The position numbers were made by a program, and so were the translations under genes. Source: a virus. Taken from it: a stretch of DNA of 54,695 nucleotides. Where the stretch lies: the IMG/VR virus record IMGVR_UViG_3300009124_000017, positions 1 to 54,695 of that record. One strand, given 5' to 3'. How positions within the stretch are numbered: the stretch's first letter is position 1; each line of letters opens with the position of its first letter. This document shows, piece after piece, positions 19,082-25,877 of the stretch. The notes below the pieces were generated by a model that did not search any database, had not been told where the DNA came from, and was given only the letters and a program-made list of their open reading frames with translations.

Positions 19082-19602
19082 ATACGTTTGAATTGAAAAG
19101 GACCATTTTTTGAACCCCAAATTTGTTCTTTGGTGTCAAGGTCAAATCCTTTGTCTTCTACATTATACCACGAATCTCCAAGAATTGCAGTATTTTCTAA
19201 GTAAGTGTCTTTGTTTCCCCATCGGACAAAGCAATTACATCCTGGTTGAATTCTTCCTATAAAATGATCACCCATGTCCTCAAAAATTGTATCACACCCT
19301 CGTTTGTATGTCAAGGGACTTCCAGAAACTAAGTGAAGATTTTTGAAACCAAGATAACGTGACTTATCTGCTGGTTCCATTGATCTTACGATAATTCTAC
19401 CACGACATTCAGAAATTTGCAAGAAAAACTGACGATATGGTGTCTGGGTTTTGTTGAAGTATGCTTGCTCACCATAAAATAAACCGTGATTGTTTACTCT
19501 ACGATGTTCAACAACAATATATGCGTATTTTGATGGGTATGAAAATGCTTGAATTCTATTAGTAAATTTTCCTTCAAACCATTCATAAAATTTATCAATC
19601 AT
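19072..19602 (-). CDS. cpeT: CpeT-like phycobiliprotein lyase family protein
   Basis: A 176-residue protein with hallmarks of the CpeT/CpcT family: a Y/F-rich N-terminal barrel, YRQFFLQISECRGRIIVRSM, LTYKRGCDTIFE, and a Cys/Trp segment RIQPGCNCFVRWGNKDTYLE. Cellular CpeT and CpcT attach or chaperone bilins on phycobiliproteins. Phage copies are frequent in T4-like cyanophages, where the exact role (pigment handling during infection) is unsettled. The start overlaps the stop of the upstream small gene by eight bases, suggesting translational coupling. The 3' end overlaps tRNA-Asp by ten bases, so maturing the tRNA should cut the cpeT mRNA at its stop codon. Confidence 0.85.
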   Translation of the reverse strand: MIDKFYEWFEGKFTNRIQAFSYPSKYAYIVVEHRRVNNHGLFYGEQAYFNKTQTPYRQFFLQISECRGRIIVRSMEPADKSRYLGFKNLHLVSGSPLTYKRGCDTIFEDMGDHFIGRIQPGCNCFVRWGNKDTYLENTAILGDSWYNVEDKGFDLDTKEQIWGSKNGPFQFKRMGL

Positions 19603-19867
19603 CTTGGGGCAGCATAGAGGGATTATCTAATGGCAGTTCAAACATTAGTGGGTGCATTTCTTCTTCCACAAGATACGAAGAAACTTTATAAAGTTCTTCC
19701 ATATCAAAATCTCTGCTTCCGAGTGCTTCAGTTTGAATCTGAGGCATCTCTTCAACACCTTTAGGAAGTTCGTCGAAAGTATACGGCAGACCTTGTATGA
19801 AATACATACGCACAACACTACCTTCAAGATAAACGTATCTTTGAGTTAATTGGTAGGTTACAGTCAT
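19595..19867 (-). CDS. Small acidic hypothetical protein upstream of cpeT
   Basis: Starts at the ATG at 19867 (MTVTYQLTQRYVYLEG), with a GGAGGG Shine-Dalgarno four bases upstream; a start further upstream would add MIAEGG. It encodes 90 residues, acidic, with a beta-rich N-terminus and a Met/Pro-rich C-terminus. I do not recognise a domain. The eight-base overlap with cpeT suggests the two are made together. The gene lies just downstream of tRNA-Leu(UAA). Confidence 0.7.
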   Translation of the reverse strand: MTVTYQLTQRYVYLEGSVVRMYFIQGLPYTFDELPKGVEEMPQIQTEALGSRDFDMEELYKVSSYLVEEEMHPLMFELPLDNPSMLPQDD

Positions 19868-19891
19868 GCCGCCCTCCGCTATCATTATTTA

Positions 19892-19975
19892 TAGGACCAG
19901 AGGGACTTGAACCCTCACGACCTAACGGTCAACAGATTTTAAGTCTGCAATGTCTACCAATTCCATCATGGTCCC
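19892..19975 (-). tRNA. tRNA-Leu(UAA)
   Basis: Acceptor GGGACCA/TGGTCCT with discriminator A, D-arm GGAATTGGTAGAC, anticodon loop CTTAAAA on stem GCAGA/TCTGT (anticodon TAA, codon UUA), a class II variable arm, and T-arm GAGGGTTCAAGTCCCTC. CCA is not encoded. It is the second leucine tRNA of the cluster. Confidence 0.93.
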
Positions 19976-19979
19976 AAGG

Positions 19980-20051
19980 TGGGAAATGGTGGATTTGAAC
20001 CACCGACCTCCGCGTTATCAGCACGTTGCTCTACCACTGAGCTAATCTCCC
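19980..20051 (-). tRNA. tRNA-Ile(GAU)
   Basis: Acceptor GGGAGAT/ATTTCCC with discriminator A, D-arm TAGCTCAGTGGTAGAGC, anticodon loop CTGATAA (anticodon GAT) on stem ACGTG/CGCGG whose outer pair is A-G, and T-arm GGTGGTTCAAATCCACC. CCA is not encoded. Confidence 0.92.
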
Positions 20052-20089
20052 AATGAGACAATCATACCTTAAAGGCAGTGGATTGTCAA

Positions 20090-20162
20090 TAGTCCCTACG
20101 GGATTTGAACCCGTGTCGCCTCCGTGAAAGGGAGGTGTCCTAAACCACTAGACGAAGGGACC
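20090..20162 (-). tRNA. tRNA-Glu(UUC)
   Basis: Acceptor GGTCCCT/AGGGACT (first pair G-T) with discriminator A, D-arm GTCTAGTGGTTTAGGAC, anticodon stem CCTCC/GGAGG around CTTTCAC (anticodon TTC), and T-arm ACGGGTTCAAATCCCGT. CCA is not encoded. The D-arm contains one of the rare CTAG tetranucleotides of the window. Confidence 0.93.
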
Positions 20163-20166
20163 AAGG

Positions 20167-20239
20167 TGGGTTATGTTGGATTCGAACCAACGACTTACAG
20201 GTTAAAAGCCCGCTACTCTACCAACTGAGTTAATAACCC
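20167..20239 (-). tRNA. tRNA-Lys(UUU)
   Basis: Acceptor GGGTTAT/ATAACCC with discriminator A, D-arm TAACTCAGTTGGTAGAGTA, anticodon loop CTTTTAA (anticodon TTT) on stem GCGGG/CCTGT with G-T pairs, and T-arm TTGGTTCGAATCCAA. CCA is not encoded. Confidence 0.93.
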
Positions 20240-20242
20240 TGG

Positions 20243-20333
20243 CGGAAGTGGTTGGATTTGAACCAACGGATACATTATAGCATGTATCGGAGGATTAGCA
20301 ATCCTCTGCATTAAACCGCTCTGCCACACTTCC
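20243..20333 (-). tRNA. tRNA-Ser(GCU)
   Basis: Acceptor GGAAGTG/CACTTCC with discriminator G, D-arm GGCAGAGCGGTTTAATGC, anticodon stem GAGGA/TCCTC around TTGCTAA (anticodon GCT). It has a long class II variable arm (GATACATG..AATGTATC) and T-arm TTGGTTCAAATCCAA. CCA is not encoded. It is the most upstream tRNA of the cluster. Confidence 0.94.
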
Positions 20334-20349
20334 ATGGGGGTTCTTAAAA

Positions 20350-20472
20350 TTAAAGAAGCATTAGTTTCTTCTTGAGCATTTTAGCACGTTTTTTGGCAGA
20401 ACGCAATGCCTGAGGTTTCAGATGTCGTTTTTGCTCCTTCTTGCTATGGTGCTGCCAGTTTGGCGTGGTCAT
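20350..20472 (-). CDS. 40-residue highly basic protein
   Basis: The minus-strand frame starts ATG at 20472 and encodes MTTPNWQHHSKKEQKRHLKP and 20 further residues ending KKKLMLL. About 40% of residues are Lys, Arg or His. The ATG overlaps the TGA of the upstream glutaredoxin-like gene (ATGA, 4-base overlap), the same coupling used along this chain of small genes; this is the main evidence that it is real. The composition suggests nucleic-acid or ribosome binding, but no family is recognised. It is the last gene before tRNA-Ser. Confidence 0.65.
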   Translation of the reverse strand: MTTPNWQHHSKKEQKRHLKPQALRSAKKRAKMLKKKLMLL

Positions 20473-20714
20473 TGGAATAGTCCTTTGTCTCTCATGTAGT
20501 TTAGTGTATCCTTGATTGACCCAACATGCAACGCCCCCAGTGCCACTTGTGGAAATGGCGCACCCTCACCAAATTCTGCCTCGAATGCTCTCATACTGAA
20601 ATGTTGATTAAGACGATACTCAAGAAATTCACCACCCAATGCTTTGAGTAGTTGTGCCATGCGTTCGCACTCTTGTGATCCGTTGCTGTAAATAACTGCT
20701 GTATCTGCGATCAT
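20469..20714 (-). CDS. Glutaredoxin-fold protein lacking the nucleophilic cysteine
   Basis: An 81-residue thioredoxin-fold protein. Strand AVIYSN, then S13-Q14-E15-C16 where glutaredoxins have C-x-x-C, a helix (MAQLLKAL), the cis-proline strand (PFPQVALG) and the H-V-G region that normally binds glutathione. The first active-site Cys is Ser and only the second Cys remains, so normal dithiol chemistry is unlikely. A regulatory or scaffold role is possible. It overlaps its neighbours on both sides by four bases (ATGA). Compare the canonical CAYC glutaredoxin at 45103-45351. Confidence 0.7.
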   Translation of the reverse strand: MIADTAVIYSNGSQECERMAQLLKALGGEFLEYRLNQHFSMRAFEAEFGEGAPFPQVALGALHVGSIKDTLNYMRDKGLFQ

Positions 20715-20893
20715 TTGTTTTCGTGGTTGAATTCGATTACAATCTTTTCGTGCTTAGTAGTTCTATCAGAAACGTAGTAATGTGATGCAGTTCCACCTAA
20801 AAGTTGTTCAATGCTACTTACAAGATTAGCAGCAATTGCTTTGTTAGTTGCTTCTCGCCAGTTTCCTTTAATACGTGGTTCGTTTTCAGTCAT
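20711..20893 (-). CDS. 60-residue hypothetical protein
   Basis: MTENEPRIKGNWREATNKA onward. The N-terminal part is helical and the C-terminus (HEKIVIEFNHENK) is a probable beta strand. No known domain is recognised. It overlaps the upstream 45-residue gene by eight bases (ATGACTGA) and the downstream glutaredoxin-like gene by four, consistent with a translationally coupled operon. Confidence 0.65.
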   Translation of the reverse strand: MTENEPRIKGNWREATNKAIAANLVSSIEQLLGGTASHYYVSDRTTKHEKIVIEFNHENK

Positions 20894-21023
20894 GTGCTAA
20901 AGAATATAGATGATTGAGAATTTCATTTAATTCATTATAACGTTTAGTATTAAATTGTTGTAAAGCACGTTCTTGTTCTCTACGAACAATTGCTTCTACT
21001 TCTTGCCATTGACGTTGGTTCAT
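20886..21023 (-). CDS. 45-residue helical protein
   Basis: Starts ATG at 21023 and encodes MNQRQWQEVEAIVRREQERA followed by 25 residues ending YSLAHD. It is predicted to be mostly one amphipathic or coiled-coil helix rich in Glu, Arg and Gln. The start overlaps the TGA of the 52-residue gene by four bases, and the stop overlaps the next gene's start by eight. Function unknown; the regular overlaps are the main evidence that it is expressed. Confidence 0.65.
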   Translation of the reverse strand: MNQRQWQEVEAIVRREQERALQQFNTKRYNELNEILNHLYSLAHD

Positions 21024-21178
21024 GGAAATTTTGGTGTGTTTTGTTGGTGGCGAAGTCCCTTAGTATAACCCATAAGGTATACTTTTTCAACTAATTGATC
21101 CATTTCACGTTGAATCTGCAATAATGCTTCATCAACTTCAAGTTGCTCATCTAATGTGATATGTGGTTTGTCAGTCAC
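21020..21178 (-). CDS. 52-residue helical protein, GTG start
   Basis: Starts at GTG 21178 inside the last codons of the 105-residue gene (GTGACTGA, eight-base overlap) and reads MTDKPHITLDEQLEVDEALL onward to a TGA overlapping the next ATG by four bases. Acidic and helical with a basic tail (GLRHQQNTPKFP). No family recognised. The GTG is chosen because it reproduces the eight-base overlap seen at the 45/60-residue junction. Confidence 0.6.
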   Translation of the reverse strand: MTDKPHITLDEQLEVDEALLQIQREMDQLVEKVYLMGYTKGLRHQQNTPKFP

Positions 21179-21488
21179 GTTGTCTCCAGTCGTCAGGTTT
21201 GTCTTGTTTGAACCAGTCTACAATTTCATCAGCAGACTTGAACCCCGTTCTGTGATTGGATGGGTCGGGGTCACCTAATCCCATCCTATTCATAAAATCA
21301 TCCATACTACCATCCTGCATATCTGGGTTGGCAGCTGCACGTCTTGCTTTCTTGAGCATCTCATTAGCAGTAGTGTTTGCTCTGCCAAGTTTATCTGCCC
21401 AAATCATGTCTTCAAGTTTTACTTCCTCCCCGTTAGCGATACACTTGCAAATGAACTCTAATCTTAGTCTATATTGTGTAGAAAGCAT
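21171..21488 (-). CDS. Conserved cyanophage-type hypothetical protein (105 aa)
   Basis: MLSTQYRLRLEFICKCIANG onward: an N-terminal helical domain, a basic RRAAANPDMQDG linker and an acidic C-terminus (ADEIVDWFKQDKPDDW). I recall this type of protein from other T4-like cyanophages but know no function. It follows the 65-residue gene with one base between them and overlaps the 52-residue gene by eight. It is probably the second gene of an early operon. Confidence 0.75.
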   Translation of the reverse strand: MLSTQYRLRLEFICKCIANGEEVKLEDMIWADKLGRANTTANEMLKKARRAAANPDMQDGSMDDFMNRMGLGDPDPSNHRTGFKSADEIVDWFKQDKPDDWRQRD

Positions 21489-21489
21489 T

Positions 21490-21687
21490 TTACTCTTCCG
21501 ACAGATAATGTTCTAACTGATTAATTCTGGAGAATTCTTGATATGCCAATTCTGAACGAATATGAAGAATATCACGAATATCATCCATGATGAATGTTGG
21601 ATCGACACCATCATCAAGGTATTTGTCAATCGATTCTTTTAAATATCGATATCTATGCCACTCAGGACTATATGGTTTGTAGTGCAT
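21490..21687 (-). CDS. Conserved cyanophage-type small protein (65 aa)
   Basis: MHYKPYSPEWHRYRYLKESI onward: Tyr/Arg-rich at the N-terminus, then two predicted helices with acidic patches (DDGVDP, MDDIRDIL). It resembles a small protein frequently found in T4-like cyanophages; no function known. It is the first gene downstream of both an early-type promoter (21748-21776) and a late-type box (21709-21715), so it probably heads the operon that runs through the small genes toward the tRNA region. Confidence 0.72.
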   Translation of the reverse strand: MHYKPYSPEWHRYRYLKESIDKYLDDGVDPTFIMDDIRDILHIRSELAYQEFSRINQLEHYLSEE

Positions 21688-21708
21688 AATGAAGAATCAT
21701 TCAATAGT

Positions 21709-21715
21709 TATTTAG
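21709..21715 (-). promoter_or_regulatory. Late-type promoter box CTAAATA
   Basis: The minus strand reads GACTCTAAATAACT, with the ATG of the 65-residue gene 22 bases further on. It matches the cyanophage/T4 late -10 motif. Together with the early promoter just upstream it would give the small-gene and tRNA operon both early and late expression. Confidence 0.45.
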
Positions 21716-21747
21716 AGTCACTATGACCCTTGAACCCTTACAGAGTC

Positions 21748-21776
21748 ATCCTACTCGGTTTATGGGGATTTGTCAA
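21748..21776 (-). promoter_or_regulatory. Sigma70-type early promoter
   Basis: On the minus strand there is a perfect -35 TTGACA (21771-21776), a 17-base spacer and -10 TAGGAT (21748-21753). The first base upstream of the -35 side begins repeat copy A (21777-21834), whose A/T tracts could serve as an UP element. It drives the 65-residue gene at 21490-21687. Confidence 0.6.
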
Positions 21777-21834
21777 GCTCGACTTTTTTGGCAATTTTTG
21801 GGCGGAGAAAATTTTTCGACTTTTATGTAATCAG
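21777..21834. repeat. Dispersed AT-rich intergenic repeat, copy A
   Basis: On the plus strand the copy reads GCTCGACTTTTTTGGCAATT, then TTTGGGCGGAGAAAATTTTT, then a tail ending ATGTAATCAG. It shares blocks TCGACTTTTTT, GGCGGRRAAAATTTTTCG and ATGTAATCA with copies at 29519-29580 and 37508-37575. It lies between the stop of the beta-helix spike gene and the early promoter of the small-gene operon. Confidence 0.75.
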
Positions 21835-22910
21835 TTCAGGAAAATCGATTTACCGTTGATTTTAGTAGCACCTTTTGCTTTGATGTTAAGCACAGTAGTG
21901 TCGAAGTCTGATGTGCCGACGAACTTACCTTTAAAGAATGATGCTGCTTTGATTTCAAGAGATCCTTGTGTACCTGCACCCAAATCGAGTAAATATACGG
22001 GATCTTTCTGTCCCTTAGGTGATGTTGAGCGACCAGTAATTTTTGATTTCTTCGTTCCTCTAACTTCTTCGACAGAACTACCACCAACAATAGTAGCAGT
22101 ACCACCTCTTGTTGCTTTAAACAATAGGTGACCAGTTTCGGATTCAAATTGCATATCACCTTTTGACTTTATGCTATAGTTTCCAGAAACAACATGATTA
22201 ATGTCACCAACCGTATTAATAGACGCTGATGCTCCTACCTTATCTTTCTGGTTGACAGCAAATTCACCTGTTCCATCAACATAAAAACCACCACTGGTAG
22301 TAAATCTTGCAAATGATGAATCTACATTAACATCAGCACCTGACATGTTAATTTTACCTTGACCCTCAGCAGATTCTATGTTAATATTCTCTCCTGCGCG
22401 TAAGATAAGATTATTGACTGCATTTAATGTAATATTGTCACCTTTAATGCCAACGTCACCGCCTTGTGACTCTAATGCAACATCACCTTCGACATAAATT
22501 GAGTATGCAGGAGTTTTTTTAGTATCACCAGTAGTATCTTCCTCTGTCTCTTCGTCGTTACCTTTTACATGTAAATTATAAGAACCTGTAGATTCGTGGT
22601 GATTATTAGAGTGAATGATTACTTTACCACCACATCCAGATTGTCCTGGTTTTCCTGTTGCTAATACAATGTTTCCATTTATATCAAAGTGGAACATTGA
22701 TTGTCCATTTGATAAAATAAATCCCGTGGTTCCATCGCTGTTTGTATAGGAACCCATCGTCCATCCATGCTTTGTTGCAATGACATGGAAGTCATCATTA
22801 CAAAACTGACCTTCTTCCTGTGCATCAGAACCTTCTGGTCTTGCTGCGCCTTTCTTTTGAAAGTCTTTTTGTTTTGTACTTGGTTGTTGGTGTATATCTT
22901 TGTGTGCCAT
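21831..22910 (-). CDS. Baseplate spike-like beta-helix protein
   Basis: A 359-residue protein. After a Gln/Lys-rich N-terminus, the body is made of short repeated strands with G-x-I/V and N-I-x-L periodicity (DNITLNAVNNLILRAGENIN, then KINMSGADVNV). This is the pattern of the triple-stranded beta-helix of T4 gp5 C-terminus and VgrG spikes. It starts 11 bases after the OB-fold hub gene, suggesting that the cyanophage encodes the spike separately from the hub. No lysozyme domain is visible. The stop overlaps repeat copy A. Confidence 0.7.
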   Translation of the reverse strand: MAHKDIHQQPSTKQKDFQKKGAARPEGSDAQEEGQFCNDDFHVIATKHGWTMGSYTNSDGTTGFILSNGQSMFHFDINGNIVLATGKPGQSGCGGKVIIHSNNHHESTGSYNLHVKGNDEETEEDTTGDTKKTPAYSIYVEGDVALESQGGDVGIKGDNITLNAVNNLILRAGENINIESAEGQGKINMSGADVNVDSSFARFTTSGGFYVDGTGEFAVNQKDKVGASASINTVGDINHVVSGNYSIKSKGDMQFESETGHLLFKATRGGTATIVGGSSVEEVRGTKKSKITGRSTSPKGQKDPVYLLDLGAGTQGSLEIKAASFFKGKFVGTSDFDTTVLNIKAKGATKINGKSIFLN

Positions 22911-22921
22911 TATCTATTCTC

Positions 22922-25858
22922 CTATGGACAATCAACGTAGGAACCAGTACCAATCTTAGCGTAACCCTTACGCTCAAGTTCATTACTATCTAGGCATACC
23001 ATATTAGGCAAGAATCGTGCTCCTCCACCTCCACCACCAAAGATAATAATCTCTGGCATTGACTCATATCGTTTAGATCTATCGGTAGGTTGTATACTAA
23101 CAACAAATCCTCTCTCATCGATAATTGCTTTTGCAAGATCTCTCTCACCACCAACAAGAACAGTTGGTGCTTGTTCGTATCCACTACCAGGAGAGAGCAT
23201 TGTGAATGAATCTACAACACACTGTAGATTATTATTTCTTGGTGTATTTGGGTTATAATTAACACCTTGTCTTGTAACTCTAACTTCAGTAACAAATCCT
23301 CTGTCATCGATTAGAGCAACACCACCTCCACCATATCCAGGACCAGTGACGATAATTTGCGGTGCTTTTTGATAAGGTCCTCCAGGTACAACGATAGGAA
23401 TCTCAATAATAGAACCATTATCATCAGTGATTGGAGAACCTGCAACTGGTTTCTTGGGAATAAAATCATCCTCTGGAGTTGGATCATCGATTTCATTATC
23501 TCCACCCTCTGCATCTTCACCAATTCTGAAGTTAGTTGAAGCACCTTTCTCTGCAATGATCAAGGTAACTCTTTCGATTCCCTCAACTTCTGTATCATCT
23601 TCAATGCCAATGACAAAGGCAGCAATATTATTTGTTACCGTGAAAGTTCCTGTTAGAGAATTTGAAACAAAATCAGAAGCAGATACATTAGCACCGACCA
23701 TAAAGAATGTTGCTTCTGTGCCGTCAGGAACATTTGTTGTGCTCACTGTCACCAATACATCTTGACCTTCTTGATAGAATTTTTTATCTGTAGTTACGCT
23801 CCAAGTAGAGATAAGATCTCCCTCATCAATCTCTTCATCTGGATTAAATCCTGTGATATCAATAACAACATCCGTTGACGCATCAAGTGGATATGTAGTG
23901 GTTACATCATCCTCATCAGTTTGATCGACACTACCTGTAGCAACAAACGACAACAATTCAGGTGATGTTTCAGTGACACCATCATCAGCAATAAGAACAC
24001 TAACTGTTGCTGTATTATTATTCATGATGAACGTACCTGTTAAGTCACCATTAATATCAGTTTCAGTAATGTTTGGTCCCGATAGTTCGTATGTAAACAC
24101 AGTTCCATTTGGAATGTTTAATCCAACGATAGTGTAGATAATAGTTTCGCCTTCATTGTATAAAGTATTGTCAGCATAACAATCAATGTAAGGTTCATCC
24201 TGAATAGGTAGAGTTACAGGATCTTCGTCATCATCTTCTGGGAACTCAGGAGTTGCATCAATATCATCATCATCTACAATTTCCTCATCTTCTTCATCCT
24301 CTGGTGGATCTATATCAGGAATAGGATAGTCAGTTGTTGCATCACCATCTGGTACTGTATTTGCAGGAGGATCTGTGAAATCATCAAACACACCACCGAT
24401 GAAGAAGACTTCGTTGGCAGCTTTTGGTGGTACATTTTTTGCTTCATTACAAACAAATTGACCGAAGTCACCAATACCAGATTCAATTGCTGCAAGAAGT
24501 TTATCTAATGAATCATCTTCTTTTGTTCCACAATCAGTACACTTTTCTTGGATTGGTTCACACTTTTGTGATGGTCCTGTACATGTGATACCCAAAAGTT
24601 TCATGAAATTATTGATGATACCACCAATGAAGTTCAGTGGTGCAGCAATAGCATCTAAGATTGCTTGAATAGGTGCTAAAATTCTTTGAACCAGTGCATC
24701 AAACTGTGCAAGAATTTCATTCAAGATACCGTCAATAAGATTATCAATAAAACATGCTGCTGCATTGAATACATCAGACAGGTAACCCATGATCAGATCA
24801 GTAATAAATCTTGCAATAGTATCAGTGATGTCTGCAATACTACAACCAAGATCTTTAAAGATATTGTCAAAGATTTCTTTTACTTTCTTGAGTTTATTAC
24901 TTTTCTCTTTGATAGGTTTAAATGCTTCATCTGGGTCTTTGTAAGGACCTTGAGCAACATAACCTACAGTTTTCTCTGTTGTTAAGATAGTTTTATTGAG
25001 ATAATCAATAGCACCACGAAGTGACTTAACAACTTCAGTCTTTCCTCTTGCAATAAAACTTTTAACGAGTCTTACAACACGACTAATGTGATATCGTGCT
25101 TGAGCTACACCATCATAGAGTAAACCATTGATCTTACTGACATAAAAGTCTCCGATCTGTCCACCAGATGCTTGGTTAGCAGCAAGAAGATCTCCCATGA
25201 TTCTGGTGAGACCATTCTTAAGATTGTTTTCTTGACCGCAGTTGGGGTTAGCAATAACAACGCAACTCTTTCCTCCAGTAGGATTAGTTTCTGAATGCTT
25301 AGCATATGCTGCTAATAAAACTGGCGGTGCTCCGTTCTTTTGATCTGCTTTGTCTGCATCAATAACACCTTTGTCAGTGTTGCCACCAGAATCATTCTTA
25401 CCTGCTGGTGTATCTGTAGATCTATTTTGTTTGGGATTAGTCTTAGGATCTAAAACTGCTTTGAAGTTTAGTGGAGCACTTGGGTTGTCATCGTTATTAG
25501 ATTCTTTAGTTGCACCCTTGACACCACCAACAGATCCCATGATAATAGGTTTCTGTTTATCATTGTCCAAATAAAATCCGACTACAAAGCAACCACGTTG
25601 CAGTCCAGGAGATGCACCACCAGTACCACCCTCAATGAATGGTGCGGTGACAGGCATCATGACATGTGCCCAAGGTAATTCTGCTGTAGGTGTAGCATTG
25701 TCACCTGTCTTTAGGTGCTGTCCAATAATACGCACACGGTATCTACCTGACCTTTTAGGGTCATCTTTCTTATTGGTTTCTACCTGACCGATCCACCAAG
25801 AGAATCCGTCAGAACCAATTTGATGTATAGGATACAGCGATGATAAAGATTGATCCAT
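22922..25858 (-). CDS. gp5: Baseplate hub protein with gp5-type OB fold and Calx-beta-like domains
   Basis: A 978-residue protein. Residues ~18-125 form an OB-fold like the N-terminus of T4 gp5 (WWIGQVETNKKDD, RYRVRIIGQH, PWAHVMMPV, FVVGFYLDNDKQKPIIMGSV). A long helical central region (~200-420) and a Cys cluster (TCTGPSQKCEPIQEKCTDCG) follow, then a very acidic linker. Two Calx-beta-like domains (YNEGETIIYTIV; YQEGQDVLVTVS) come next, then a C-terminus of G-x-G-Y / P-x-I/V-x-V-x-G-G-G repeats with DDRGFV or DERGFV turns. The lysozyme domain of T4 gp5 is absent; cell-wall hydrolase domains lie in the two tail proteins further upstream. It is followed by the separate spike gene. Confidence 0.75.
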   Translation of the reverse strand: MDQSLSSLYPIHQIGSDGFSWWIGQVETNKKDDPKRSGRYRVRIIGQHLKTGDNATPTAELPWAHVMMPVTAPFIEGGTGGASPGLQRGCFVVGFYLDNDKQKPIIMGSVGGVKGATKESNNDDNPSAPLNFKAVLDPKTNPKQNRSTDTPAGKNDSGGNTDKGVIDADKADQKNGAPPVLLAAYAKHSETNPTGGKSCVVIANPNCGQENNLKNGLTRIMGDLLAANQASGGQIGDFYVSKINGLLYDGVAQARYHISRVVRLVKSFIARGKTEVVKSLRGAIDYLNKTILTTEKTVGYVAQGPYKDPDEAFKPIKEKSNKLKKVKEIFDNIFKDLGCSIADITDTIARFITDLIMGYLSDVFNAAACFIDNLIDGILNEILAQFDALVQRILAPIQAILDAIAAPLNFIGGIINNFMKLLGITCTGPSQKCEPIQEKCTDCGTKEDDSLDKLLAAIESGIGDFGQFVCNEAKNVPPKAANEVFFIGGVFDDFTDPPANTVPDGDATTDYPIPDIDPPEDEEDEEIVDDDDIDATPEFPEDDDEDPVTLPIQDEPYIDCYADNTLYNEGETIIYTIVGLNIPNGTVFTYELSGPNITETDINGDLTGTFIMNNNTATVSVLIADDGVTETSPELLSFVATGSVDQTDEDDVTTTYPLDASTDVVIDITGFNPDEEIDEGDLISTWSVTTDKKFYQEGQDVLVTVSTTNVPDGTEATFFMVGANVSASDFVSNSLTGTFTVTNNIAAFVIGIEDDTEVEGIERVTLIIAEKGASTNFRIGEDAEGGDNEIDDPTPEDDFIPKKPVAGSPITDDNGSIIEIPIVVPGGPYQKAPQIIVTGPGYGGGGVALIDDRGFVTEVRVTRQGVNYNPNTPRNNNLQCVVDSFTMLSPGSGYEQAPTVLVGGERDLAKAIIDERGFVVSIQPTDRSKRYESMPEIIIFGGGGGGARFLPNMVCLDSNELERKGYAKIGTGSYVDCP

Positions 25859-25877
25859 CTTTTAATAACTCCTACTC

